Origin: a virus | Reading direction: 5' to 3' (one strand) | Virus record (IMG/VR): IMGVR_UViG_3300020183_000104 | Coordinates: 1 to 53,158 of that record | Length of the DNA: 53,158 nucleotides | In this document: positions 8,301 to 16,447 of the stretch, one piece after another | Layout of the letters: the number at the start of each line of letters is the position of its first letter | Numbering within the stretch: position 1 is the stretch's first letter | Notes under the pieces: model-generated | What the model was told of the DNA's origin: nothing | Database searches by the model: none | Seen by the model: the letters and a program-made list of their open reading frames with translations, nothing else | Translations under genes and position numbers: made by a program

Positions 8301-11241
8301 TAACACCGGTGTTAGATCGGTGTTAAATGAAATGGGAAGGAATTTATCAACGCTTGCACAAACAAATCACCAAGCCGCCATAAATTATCTGAAAAACAAC
8401 CCAGATAGCCCTTGGACGCAAAGCGTAAGCACAGCTTACGAAGCGGCGGGTAACACGATGCGCGACCTTGTGGGTGGTGGCGTGCTGGCCCTAGGTGATA
8501 AGCCTCTTGCCTTTAACATCATCGAAGGTGGTGAAGACCTTATTAAGCTAGGTCAGTCAATAGGTACCGGGCCGCAAGATACCGCAAATTGGGAAGAAAC
8601 AACACGACTTGTGCAAGCTACAACGAATCCTTTTGCAAAAGCCGGTATTGTCGCAGGGCGCATCTTAGACGGAAACAGCGGTTTAGCGCGTCAAGTAGAA
8701 GTTGAACTGCGTCAGGAATGGCCGGGGATTTTCTTTGGCGGTGGCACCGTAAGGGGTGCGCTCGTAGCAGGCGGGTTGATTGATGTAGGCGAAACTGGAG
8801 GTAGCGGAACAATTGAAGGCTACCAAAAAGCTATCGATGAAGGAAAAACCCATGAGCAAGCTTTGGCCGAAGGTCGTACAAGGGGTTTGGCCCAAGGTGC
8901 AACAGAACTTGTAGTTCAGGCTACGCTTGGAAAAATTACTGATGCTGCGCTCGGGCGAACAACTTCTTTTGGAGGGAGAGCCACCACGCGAGTTGGTAAA
9001 GAAACCGGTGAAGAGGCGCTTCAAGAGGGTTTAGGGTCAGTTGCTGGCGATGTTGCAACCGGACGAGCGGTTGACGCAAACACAGCTTTGACCAACGCGG
9101 TTTTAGGCGGATACACAGGAAAAGGTGGCGCTCTTACAACAACGCCTATATCAACGGCTCAAGATATTTCGGAAAGCTCACGCCCCCCAATTGGCTCAGA
9201 TCCCGAAGCGGTTAGCCGTTCGCTCAACACGATTCAAACGATTTATGGGGATTCAAAAGCTCAACAAGTCGTTAACACACTCACGTCATCTCCTGACTTA
9301 GCGGCTTCTGGGCAGCAAATCGTAACTAGCCTTTCAAATGTACTGGGCAATGACACCGCTTCACAAGTATCAAACAACTTAGTTGCGAATTTTGGACTGA
9401 GCAGCGCTTCAAGTGCTTTGCAGGACCAAGACATTAGCCTTGAAAACTTATCAACTGTCGTTGGAGAAACCAAGTCAGGCGATGACATCACACTTGGTGA
9501 TGCACTTGGCGCTGCGATTACGGGCAATGGCGAGCAAGTTTCTCCCTCAACGGTGGTAGGCACAAACGCCGACGGAACGAACTTCACGCTAGGTGATCTG
9601 ACAACTACCGTAAAGTCTTCAATAACTGCGCGACCAGAAAGAACCCTTGGTGACGACTTAACTGCAACAGATCTTGGCGGTCAAACAGAAAGAACCCTTG
9701 GTGACGACTTAACTGCAACAGATCTTGGCAGTCAAACAGAAAGAACCCTTGGTGACGGTTCAACCGCAACAGTTCTTGGCGGTCGACCAGAAAGAACCTT
9801 TGGTGACGGTTCAACCGCAACAAATATAGGTGTAAATACAGGCGCTACAACAGGGGCAACTGTTGGAGCGACCACAAATGTTAGTGCTGACACCAAGTCT
9901 GGGGTAGTAACTGGTACTGATACCAAGTCTGGGGTAGTAGCAGACACTGGAGTGAAGATCGGGGCCGGTGTTCAAGTAAATCCAGCGACCGGAGTGACAA
10001 CTGACACCAAAATCGACGCGAACACCGGGGCATCGACTACGCTGATTACGAATCCGAATACCGGAACAAAAAACACGGTCGTTCTAAACGACAGCACTGG
10101 AGTGAACAGCAGCACGGTAGTCGAGAGCAAGACTGGGGTGATTACAGACACTACTACAGACACCAATAATGGGACAACCAGCTCAGTGTCCACGGATCTG
10201 AAAACCGGTGCGGTCACAACCACCACTTCAGACAAGAATCTTGGAACTGTAACTCGAGTTACCGAAACTGTTGACGGGACCTCGACTACGACTAAGGACA
10301 CGACATCGAATGTGACGACCAATGTCACTATAAACAATAACACGAACACAACCACCGAAATTCGCGTAAACACCGACACGGGGAAAGTGGTGGTGACCGA
10401 GGTGGTTACAGGGTCGGGCGAAGTAGTAAGGACCGAAACCAAAACGGTGCAAGACCTCACCCCAAAAGAGATCGAGAAGATCGAGGTTAAAGACCCTGAG
10501 CCCGTCACCGCAGAAACCGTGCAGACTGCGCAAAAGTCGACGACCAAGTCCACTTCCTTTCGCGCGGCAGCGCCTACTAGGGGTGGCGGGATGCTTATGA
10601 GCGCTGCACCTGCGGTGACGTCCGAGATTGAGATGCCCGAAGCGGTGTGGCTAGGTGGAAGATTCCGCACCGACCTACCCTCGATCGCGGCGATGTTCCC
10701 GTTTCTTTTCCCTTCCCAAGAGCAGCAGGACACGGCGGCGGTATCCGCGCTGCGCCGCGCTTCAGGTGTCGAACCTCAAGTACCCAAGATGAGAGATATG
10801 GACTATTATGCATACGGTAAAGAACCTCAAGTACCCAAGAAGGGTGATATGGACTATTATGCATACGGTAAAGAACCATCGATCGATAGCATGCTCGGAC
10901 CGTACTTGAACGGGGGATCTGTCCAAAAGTACGCCCAGGGTGGTATAATGATGCCTTCGGCGCTGCAAGCCGCAGTCGGTGGGACACCACACAAGGGTTC
11001 GCACTACGTGCAAGGTGCAGGGGGTGGGCAGGACGACCTGATCCCGGCAAGGCTCGCGGATGGTGAGTACGTGTTCGATGCGGAAATCGTAGCGGCACTG
11101 GGCGATGGGTCGAACAAAGAAGGGGCACGAAGATTAGATGCAATGCGCGAGGCGATTAGGAAACATAAGCGATCAGGGTCGATTAAAAAGATCCCACCCC
11201 CTGCTAAAAGCCCTTTAGCTTATTTTAGAGGATCGAAATAA
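5329..11241 (+). CDS. giant internal virion / DNA-ejection-type protein
   Basis: 1970 aa, by far the largest gene. Regions in order: N terminus with a helix-turn-helix-like repeat (EQYGVSNARISQATGYSQ); 25 consecutive prolines (residues 110-134); long Ala-rich helical middle; Gly-rich hydrophobic stretch (GVLALGDKPLAFNI, GTVRGALVAGGLI) that could insert in membrane; then a Thr/Asp/Gly-rich low-complexity region with four 17-aa repeats (ERTLGDDLTATDLGGQT type); and a C-terminal module (GGQDDLIPARLADGEYVFDA, then basic tail) often seen in large phage virion proteins. It sits at the head of a run of four ejection-type genes. The middle, to roughly 9900, is visibly more AT-rich than the ends, suggesting a swapped segment. 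Enzymatic domains are not evident. Confidence 0.72.
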   Translation: MSPLKKYAEEVRKAGRYGDTILAHITPREASILQLLGGSGNENPQTGLPEFVTDVDIKAYIDAVLAGGGSDAEKAATINAAAEQYGVSNARISQATGYSQDVVDAYLALPPPPPPPPPPPPPPPPPPPPPPPPPSPLAYTYDDYYGAVYTPPSPSPTYTEELKQIYNDLVGQGKSHAEIQEIADQHGVGNIDAYRPSTPPPLLSTTGVSQTTSSENPSSPNDLSTPAVSLTEIKDTFTRAIKNPTQQYSEGPELGLVGQDFDIGTVVRDYGLDSVLQAVKGNSTLETLAKAALGDEKVNTPLGNLWARDARAIFSNFEKAGISNIENIPINERVENVATLQSGRSTWGFDLVPQENGGLSVESSVIYKAPWYSDYAPILAIASIFPSPVQPFAIAANAAIAIKEGEPLQAIAALAPLAGLDTVATVARVADAVEKGDALQAAVTLAGSKVGADIGNIEIFDGVNVKQVLQTVNTVDLLSEGKTGAALVSAGNAMGNQEIVAAGQTILFADALESGNPAAMVNAAVNLGNTVHRAAGTGNAPIDRSLDTPYTGDTYQDILRTADAANIADIDSQLGFQIGDSGYSRVAALSTADKESLDVKQDLGALAFAAAKAAGADDQTAFDVSKAATVGIVAPRTSITSLDTTFDPDLVELTAKEAAQMDAGEAIGTGALNSLTASNNPTEDEQISLAQTNQAVGSLLRDFSAIGSTIEPTDLADSLRLLKDPSGKPLPESEVTRLVSTATMNRTGVDIMMQYSKVNPESGIAQLERNTALAQMVAAGFSSERANNLLNGIDAQKAIGLENNRSIQSAYSNFTSGKGTEEQLRNAMTSAGYADAEINNVVMQGRAIIEGGKLTPGERVQERAANLPDIRAEIAGKSTFNDAYRLAREKLGAGATFTWQGRSYSTATAQERPDLTGRTTTAGPSTTVSEANTSQQDTTPTAQSGTSQQDTTPTAQSGQTVKVAGPGGRTFTVKLPLSKQEIADRNATGMFNTGVRSVLNEMGRNLSTLAQTNHQAAINYLKNNPDSPWTQSVSTAYEAAGNTMRDLVGGGVLALGDKPLAFNIIEGGEDLIKLGQSIGTGPQDTANWEETTRLVQATTNPFAKAGIVAGRILDGNSGLARQVEVELRQEWPGIFFGGGTVRGALVAGGLIDVGETGGSGTIEGYQKAIDEGKTHEQALAEGRTRGLAQGATELVVQATLGKITDAALGRTTSFGGRATTRVGKETGEEALQEGLGSVAGDVATGRAVDANTALTNAVLGGYTGKGGALTTTPISTAQDISESSRPPIGSDPEAVSRSLNTIQTIYGDSKAQQVVNTLTSSPDLAASGQQIVTSLSNVLGNDTASQVSNNLVANFGLSSASSALQDQDISLENLSTVVGETKSGDDITLGDALGAAITGNGEQVSPSTVVGTNADGTNFTLGDLTTTVKSSITARPERTLGDDLTATDLGGQTERTLGDDLTATDLGSQTERTLGDGSTATVLGGRPERTFGDGSTATNIGVNTGATTGATVGATTNVSADTKSGVVTGTDTKSGVVADTGVKIGAGVQVNPATGVTTDTKIDANTGASTTLITNPNTGTKNTVVLNDSTGVNSSTVVESKTGVITDTTTDTNNGTTSSVSTDLKTGAVTTTTSDKNLGTVTRVTETVDGTSTTTKDTTSNVTTNVTINNNTNTTTEIRVNTDTGKVVVTEVVTGSGEVVRTETKTVQDLTPKEIEKIEVKDPEPVTAETVQTAQKSTTKSTSFRAAAPTRGGGMLMSAAPAVTSEIEMPEAVWLGGRFRTDLPSIAAMFPFLFPSQEQQDTAAVSALRRASGVEPQVPKMRDMDYYAYGKEPQVPKKGDMDYYAYGKEPSIDSMLGPYLNGGSVQKYAQGGIMMPSALQAAVGGTPHKGSHYVQGAGGGQDDLIPARLADGEYVFDAEIVAALGDGSNKEGARRLDAMREAIRKHKRSGSIKKIPPPAKSPLAYFRGSK
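5656..5730 (+). repeat. (CCACCT)n hexanucleotide microsatellite coding polyproline
   Basis: A near-perfect run of CCACCT units, 75 bp long, encodes 25 consecutive prolines in the giant virion protein. A length change by one unit keeps the frame (two residues), so the tract can vary without breaking the gene. It is expected to form a rigid polyproline II rod between the N-terminal domain and the rest of the protein. Confidence 0.97.
8125..8201 (+). repeat. 39-bp tandem repeat, two copies
   Basis: Two identical copies with a 39-bp period encode TSQQDTTPTAQSG twice in the giant virion protein. This is a low-complexity linker in the AT-richer middle segment. The identity at DNA level suggests a recent duplication. 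Confidence 0.92.
9637..9840 (+). repeat. 51-bp tandem repeat, four copies
   Basis: Four consecutive 17-aa units of the type ERTLGDDLTATDLGGQT. The first two are nearly identical in DNA; the third and fourth have diverged (GDGSTAT replaces GDDLTAT). The unit ends just before another short repeat (DTKSGVV twice, about 9889-9940). It probably forms a repetitive beta or linker region. Confidence 0.93.
10771..10872 (+). repeat. 51-bp tandem repeat, two copies
   Basis: Two 17-aa units (EPQVPKMRDMDYYAYGK and EPQVPKKGDMDYYAYGK) stand in tandem just before the C-terminal module of the giant virion protein. They differ at only a few bases. Confidence 0.93.
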
Positions 11242-12272
11242 TGAGCCTTACACAAGGGTCGGCATTACCTGATGTTACCACCAAAAAGACTATCGATACG
11301 ACTGGTCCAACGTGGTACACGAATTACCTCGAAAATCTCGCCAAACTCGGAACCAGTGCACTCGGAACGTTTTCCGCAGACGGCAAGACCTTCACACCCG
11401 CGTTAGGTGAGAGTCTAGTCGCAGGTTTTGATCCGCTTCAGACCGAAGCACTTGCTCGGTCAAATGAACTTGAGGGGTACGGCGATTACTTTACCGACGC
11501 CGCTGATCTGGCCGAGAAGGCTGGGCAAGGAATCACCCCGGAACTCATCTCTCAATACCTGAACCCATTTATCTCGGGATACACCCCCGAGGACGGCAGC
11601 GCAAGAATGCCCGGGGTGGTGGATGAGATGGAGCGACTCTCGCAGCAAAACATGCAGCGGAATCTGACCCCAGCGTTGAAAGCCTTCTTCGGTGGTTCGG
11701 GCGGAACCGGGTCGCAACGGATGCTTGGTGCGCTAGGCCAGATGGGTGCGGATATTCAAGCAAATCTAACTGGTGCGCAGACTAAAGCGATGGCGGACGC
11801 TTATAACGAAGCAGTGAAAACCGCTGGAACTCAGGCTGGTCTCTACCGTACCGCAGCAGAAACAACTAAGGGTATCGGACAAGCGGATTTGGACGCGGCA
11901 ATTAAATCGATTACCGGCCAGTTCGATCTAGGTGCGAAGAACCAAGCTTTGGAGCAGTCAAAGCTACTGGCACCGATTGCTACGGCAAAAGCCGCAGGCG
12001 ACATTTTTGCGAACCTGAAAGTGCCGTCCACAGTGACCGAGGATTACAAGGGTCCGATGCCGGGTGCTTACTCTAATTCGCCCCTGTCCCAAATCGCCGG
12101 ACTCGGGTCGCTCTTCGCTGCGGGTTCAAGTGGTAAATCGGCAGTTGAAGGAATTACCGATACCTTTAAGAAACTTTTCGGAACAAGCGGCGACGATGGT
12201 GGTGGAGCGATTGCTGATTGGTGGAAGGGTTACCAAGCTGGGGCCTCCGCCGGGGATACCGAATATACCTAG
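11241..12272 (+). CDS. internal virion protein (DNA-transfer type)
   Basis: 343 aa, Ala/Gly-rich and mostly helical. Phrases such as FDPLQTEALARSNELEGYGD, YLNPFISGYTP, LTPALKAFFGGSGGTGSQR and NLTGAQTKAMADAYNEAVKT resemble a common family of phage structural proteins encoded beside ejection proteins. The C terminus carries a Gly/Ala hydrophobic stretch (SQIAGLGSLFAAGSSG). The start overlaps the stop of the giant gene by one base. Probably an internal capsid protein released with the DNA; role inferred from family pattern and position. Confidence 0.65.
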   Translation: MSLTQGSALPDVTTKKTIDTTGPTWYTNYLENLAKLGTSALGTFSADGKTFTPALGESLVAGFDPLQTEALARSNELEGYGDYFTDAADLAEKAGQGITPELISQYLNPFISGYTPEDGSARMPGVVDEMERLSQQNMQRNLTPALKAFFGGSGGTGSQRMLGALGQMGADIQANLTGAQTKAMADAYNEAVKTAGTQAGLYRTAAETTKGIGQADLDAAIKSITGQFDLGAKNQALEQSKLLAPIATAKAAGDIFANLKVPSTVTEDYKGPMPGAYSNSPLSQIAGLGSLFAAGSSGKSAVEGITDTFKKLFGTSGDDGGGAIADWWKGYQAGASAGDTEYT

Positions 12273-12292
12273 CGGTGACTTAGGGACCTAAA

Positions 12293-13909
12293 ATGGATAA
12301 TACCGTAGAAGACGCGAGCGGCTATAGCCCACTCCTGGCGCAAATGCTCAAGGTCGATCCGAACAAGCTCGAAGACGTGTCCTTGTCCGCGCTCGGAAGA
12401 CAAGCGATGGGATCGGAGACCGAAGCCTACAAGGCAGCTATGGCCGAGGTGATGGCGGCGCGGCAAGCGATGAAAGCAGCACTTGAGAATCGCAAGGGGC
12501 GAGTGGATCCCACGATGCTCGCACTCGCTCAGGGGTTCTTAGCACCTACGCGCACCGGCTCTTTTGGCGAATCGCTCGGTGCCGCAGTGGGGTCCTACCA
12601 ACAAGCTCAATCGAAAGAGGATTCACGTGCAGCTGAACTCGCGAAAATGCGCTTGGATCTTGCAAACAGTGCAATCAGAGAGGAGAAGGAGGCTGCAACA
12701 CTGGGCCTCAACATTGCATCGAAGCTCATCCCAAAGCTTACCGCTTTCCAGCAGCAAGTCCAGTCCGAAGGTATCGACCCAAGATCCCCGAAAGGCATCC
12801 AGCGAATTCTAGAGCTTCAGGCCATAAATACGGCCACGCCTGAAATGCGAGAGTTCGCGGCATCACAAGGCATATCGCTGACCGACCCCACGTTTGCCTC
12901 AAGATTCAGGGTGGCCCAGGCGAATAAACCTTTAACCGATGTCGGAGCAAGACTCGGCGTGGACCTTGCAACACCCGAGGGTCGACAATCGGCGCAAGCA
13001 GAGTTACAACGCGAGGCTTTCCGTAGAGAGAATCCTGACGTAGCGAGAGCGCTGGCTTCCTTCGGTGGAGATCCGCTCAAGATCGGCGATCGTCAACGGG
13101 CGGAGCAAATAGTTACACGCGCTCGAAATCTTGAAGAATCCTCGAAGTCCCAGAGCATCGAAACCTCAAGGCTTCAGGCCAGCCGATTGCGTCAGGAGAT
13201 CGAAGAGAATCGCCGCACTGGAAATCCCACCGCAGTCGCCGAGACCGCGAGAGCAGCCGGGGTGCCGCTGGATACAAGAGATCGGTACGCAGGGCTAACG
13301 CCAAAGGAAAGGGCTGATAAGCAGACCCGGGACCGAGAGGCTGCAGACAAATATGTATCCGAGAAGATTAATCCCTTCCTCGCGGGACTGGACGACGACG
13401 TAAATAACCTGCGCCGCGCACTTGAGCTAAATAAACAGATCAACACCGGGATAGTGAAGGGAATGGGGTACGGTATCGGTGAGGCCGCGAAATACTTCTC
13501 CGGTGACCGTGCGAAATTCAACGAGTTCGACTCGCTGGCCGCGCTGTCTGCGAAACAGAACAGGATTCCTGGCGATTCTAACGTGTCGAACATCGACGTG
13601 CAGATGATGCGCCTCGGGACGTTCTCCTCAGACAAAGAGCGAAGCAGCAATGACATGATCATTCAATACCAGCTGGCTCAAAGACTTCGTGACCGCGATT
13701 ACCAAAATTATATGTCCAATTACGCGGCGGTTAATGGTGCTATTACTCCTCATGCTACTGCTGAATGGCGAAGATATTTAGATGCCAATCCTATCATCGC
13801 TCGAGACAAAAACGGTAAACTGATCATGAACCCGAATTGGGTGCCTCACACTGTGTATTTTGCCGCTCCGCGAGTGAAGGTAGACGCTACCGGTAGGGAG
13901 AAACAGTAA
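12293..13909 (+). CDS. internal virion protein, coiled-coil rich
   Basis: 538 aa, strongly helical, with charged heptad-like stretches (ELAKMRLDLANSAIREEKEA; ARNLEESSKSQSIETSRLQA; RLRQEIEENRRTGNP). The N-terminal third contains GFLAPTRTGSFGESLGAAVG, a phrase frequent in phage internal virion proteins. It has no TM segment or catalytic motif. It is followed with 1-nt overlap by another ejection-type gene, so the set 5329-15930 behaves as one operon. Likely role: a component of the injected protein complex or internal core. Codon use at the very 3' end (about 13700 on) looks more AT-rich than the rest. Confidence 0.62.
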   Translation: MDNTVEDASGYSPLLAQMLKVDPNKLEDVSLSALGRQAMGSETEAYKAAMAEVMAARQAMKAALENRKGRVDPTMLALAQGFLAPTRTGSFGESLGAAVGSYQQAQSKEDSRAAELAKMRLDLANSAIREEKEAATLGLNIASKLIPKLTAFQQQVQSEGIDPRSPKGIQRILELQAINTATPEMREFAASQGISLTDPTFASRFRVAQANKPLTDVGARLGVDLATPEGRQSAQAELQREAFRRENPDVARALASFGGDPLKIGDRQRAEQIVTRARNLEESSKSQSIETSRLQASRLRQEIEENRRTGNPTAVAETARAAGVPLDTRDRYAGLTPKERADKQTRDREAADKYVSEKINPFLAGLDDDVNNLRRALELNKQINTGIVKGMGYGIGEAAKYFSGDRAKFNEFDSLAALSAKQNRIPGDSNVSNIDVQMMRLGTFSSDKERSSNDMIIQYQLAQRLRDRDYQNYMSNYAAVNGAITPHATAEWRRYLDANPIIARDKNGKLIMNPNWVPHTVYFAAPRVKVDATGREKQ

Positions 13910-15930
13910 TGGCTAAAGAGCGGTTGATCAATGGTGTCATCTACGAATTCCCGGATAATACGTCGGACGAGACTATCGAGCGATTCGTGGCTCGTAAATC
14001 CGGAAATGCTCAAGGTTGGACCCCTAAGACGCCGATCAAGCGCGAAGAACCAAATCTCTCCGGCATGCCTGCTGCATTCGCACAGGGACTTACAATGGGG
14101 TTCGCGGACGAAGCCATGGCTGGTGCTCGGTCGCTCTCTGGAGGTAATTACCCGGACCTCGTTAAAGCCGAACGCGAATCACTCCGCAAATACCAGGAAG
14201 AGCACCCGATTAAAAGTACGATCGCCGAGGTCGCCGGTGCTGCAGTCCCCGCAGTGATAACGGGCGGGGCATCCCTAGCTCCGCAGGTTCCAGCGAGATT
14301 TGCTCCGAAGGTAGCACAGTTCCTTTTTGGCTCCTCCCCCTCAATCCCCCGAGCAATGGGGTACGGCGCGGGGCAGGGTGCGATAACCGCTGCTGGAACC
14401 ACTGAGAAGCCACCAAGTGATCTTCCCGCCGAAATGACCCGAGGAGCTGCTCAGGGGTCGCTCTTCGCGGGTGGGCTCGGGGTGCTCGGCAAGTACGCAG
14501 TGATGCCCTCCTTCCGAGCGTTGAAAGCGAAGATGGGATTTGGCGACGATAATAAAGCGGCAGACATCGTCATTTCTCGAGCATTGCAGCAGGACGGCAA
14601 GACTCCGGATCAGGCACTAGCAACGCTTCAAGCGGTACAACGTGGTGAAATGACCCTGGCCGATATTGGAGAAGCTACCGCGAACCTGCTTCGCCGTGCC
14701 TCCCAGGCACCGGGACAAGCAAGGGACATAACCAAAAGCGCTCTTGTGCAGCGCGAGGTGGGACGAGTCCCTCGGGTGTCTGACGACCTCCGTACCTTGA
14801 TGTCAGGTAGCAAAGACTTCTACACCGACGTCCAGAACCTACTAGATTCCAGGCGAACCTCGGCCAACGCGCTCTACCAAGATGCGTGGTCAAATGCTCC
14901 TATTTTCACCCCGCAGAATTCGCAGGATCTGGCCAGACTCTCGAATCTACCCTCGTTCAAAGAGGCGATGAAAGTCGGCCAGCGCAGGATGGAAGACCAG
15001 GGGATCGATGTTTCGAAGCCCCAAAACGTGCTCCGTGGGCTGCACGAGACGAAGCTCGCATTGGATGACCTAATTGACGCGCAAACAGACTCGATCACCC
15101 GTAAAGTGTCGCACCAAGGCGTGACCTTAATGGGTATGCGAAATCGGTTGGTTCAAGAAATGGAGAAGCTCTCGCCCCAGTACCAACAAGCGCGACTCCA
15201 GTATGCCGGGGACTCCGAGATGCTCGATGCTATGGAGAAGGGTAAACGCGTGTATCAGTCCCCCGAAATGATTATGCGGCGCGAGATCGCAGATTTCTCC
15301 CGGAACCCCTCGGTTTACGACGCTTACCGTGCTGGGATCGCACAATCAATGCTCGAGAGACTCCGCGCAGGGGGCGGTGCAGCAGATCCTCTACGTACGG
15401 TGTTCCCTAAGGATAGCGAAGCCAAAATACGGCAAGCGTTCAGGGACGACCGAGCATTCGACGAGTTCAAGAGCCGACTTCTCGAGGAATCTAAGATGCT
15501 CAACACCGAGAAAGCCGGGTTCCGACGGACTGCGATCGATACCGACCTTGACTCTCAGGAGGCCTCCGGGGTGGGTAGGTCGGTCCAGGCGGCGCTGTCG
15601 GGTAGGTCGGTCCAGGCGGCGCTCGAAGCACTCCGCGCAACGTTCCCCCGGGTCACTGGGATGCCGGAACAGACGGCACAATCCGTGGCGAGTAAGCTCA
15701 CCACTCCTACCACGGGACTAGACTCGGTGATCGAGGGCATTCTGCGAAGCTTGCAAGCGGAAGAGGCGGCGTTAAAATCCCAATCCGCCCTGGTCAACAT
15801 CGGTGGAGCGCTCGCCGGAAGCCAAGCGGCAGCAAGGAAACCTACTCCTCAATATCCGGAGGACACCCAGGGGCGCGAGGATGGGTCTCCGGCTGGCTCC
15901 TTGGGGTCTCCGTTGAGCTTGCAGAGGTAG
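13909..15930 (+). CDS. internal virion / ejection protein
   Basis: 673 aa. The N-terminal motif (LINGVIYEFPDNTSDETIER) and the following block (AFAQGLTMGFADEAMAGARS, then KYQEEHPIKSTIAEVAGAAV) are characteristic of large phage ejection proteins. An Ala/Gly hydrophobic segment follows (PAVITGGASLAPQVPARF; GYGAGQGAITAAGTT). The rest is long helix. A perfect 24-bp direct repeat with 27-bp period (15573-15623) duplicates the residues GRSVQAAL. The gene ends the upstream late block; the next 517 bp hold no gene. Role inferred from family pattern and position. Confidence 0.66.
   Translation: MAKERLINGVIYEFPDNTSDETIERFVARKSGNAQGWTPKTPIKREEPNLSGMPAAFAQGLTMGFADEAMAGARSLSGGNYPDLVKAERESLRKYQEEHPIKSTIAEVAGAAVPAVITGGASLAPQVPARFAPKVAQFLFGSSPSIPRAMGYGAGQGAITAAGTTEKPPSDLPAEMTRGAAQGSLFAGGLGVLGKYAVMPSFRALKAKMGFGDDNKAADIVISRALQQDGKTPDQALATLQAVQRGEMTLADIGEATANLLRRASQAPGQARDITKSALVQREVGRVPRVSDDLRTLMSGSKDFYTDVQNLLDSRRTSANALYQDAWSNAPIFTPQNSQDLARLSNLPSFKEAMKVGQRRMEDQGIDVSKPQNVLRGLHETKLALDDLIDAQTDSITRKVSHQGVTLMGMRNRLVQEMEKLSPQYQQARLQYAGDSEMLDAMEKGKRVYQSPEMIMRREIADFSRNPSVYDAYRAGIAQSMLERLRAGGGAADPLRTVFPKDSEAKIRQAFRDDRAFDEFKSRLLEESKMLNTEKAGFRRTAIDTDLDSQEASGVGRSVQAALSGRSVQAALEALRATFPRVTGMPEQTAQSVASKLTTPTTGLDSVIEGILRSLQAEEAALKSQSALVNIGGALAGSQAAARKPTPQYPEDTQGREDGSPAGSLGSPLSLQR
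15573..15623 (+). repeat. 27-bp period direct repeat, two copies
   Basis: A 24-bp sequence encoding GRSVQAAL occurs at 15573-15596 and again at 15600-15623, in frame, inside the ejection protein gene. It is a recent-looking 9-codon duplication. Confidence 0.93.
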
Positions 15931-16073
15931 CGAGCTACGTTAATAGCCACTGGGGGTTCGAGCGCCTCCGAGAGGCTCTCCTTGCGGTTCTTGTTTTGCA
16001 CACCCGCATGAACCTTGCCCTGGCGATGACTCATGTGGCCCGTGGAGCAGGGTTGCCGTCTGGAACCCCTCAA

Positions 16074-16344
16074 GACCGTTCCGTTGTTCCACTGTGGTGG
16101 AACAGAGATGGAACAGAGTAGGAACAGCCTACTAGCTCTGAGGCTCCGTCGGACGGGCGTTCTGAGGCAGTGGTATTCATGTTCCTGTTCCACTGTTCCA
16201 TCTGATATATATACATATTCAAGTTCGAAACACGAATAATATACGTATATATGCATGGAACAATGGAACAATTGCCGAGAGGCCTTACGTGACGAGGGTT
16301 CTGGCTGTTCCACCTGTGTTCCATCATAATGGAACGGTGGAACA
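16074..16344 (+). repeat. hexamer array R1 (GTTCCA/TGGAAC) with AT-rich core
   Basis: Intergenic DNA between the last ejection gene and the primase. Hexamers: GTTCCG 16078, GTTCCA 16086, TGGAAC 16098 and 16109 (start spacings 8, 12, 11); GTTCCA 16187 and 16195; TGGAAC 16256 and 16264 (8 and 8); GTTCCA 16307 and 16318, TGGAAC 16330 and 16338 (11, 12, 8). The centre (about 16204-16255) is AT-rich with TATATATA, GTTCGAAA and ATATACGTATAT. The whole is symmetric and matches, in inverted orientation, the array at 37307-37569. Candidates: replication origin, or binding array for a phage regulator. The remaining gap sequence (15931-16073 and 16345-16447) contains a short GTAGC-GA-GCTAC hairpin after the upstream stop, and the primase promoter. 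Confidence 0.9.
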
Positions 16345-16365
16345 AGGTCGGAGCAATGCTAAGAC

Positions 16366-16394
16366 TTGCGCTCCGGGGAGAGATGTATTATAAT
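16366..16394 (+). promoter_or_regulatory. sigma70-type promoter of primase gene
   Basis: -35 TTGCGC at 16366-16371, 17-bp spacer, perfect -10 TATAAT at 16389-16394. It lies just right of hexamer array R1 and 53 bp before the primase ATG. An ATAGAGGA ribosome-site element stands in the leader (about 16431). Confidence 0.65.
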
Positions 16395-16447
16395 TATACC
16401 AGCCCACCGAGGTGGTGTCAATAGTAATAGATAGAGGAACATAAAGG

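Noticed and set aside
9972-10733. 253-codon minus-strand frame, Val/Ser/Thr-rich
   Set aside because: It mirrors the Thr/Asp/Gly repeats of the giant virion gene; low complexity on the plus strand creates a long frame on the minus strand.
16074-16344. Hexamer arrays as CRISPR
   Set aside because: Repeat units are only 6 bp, in both orientations with 8-12 bp steps and no spacer pattern; no cas genes.
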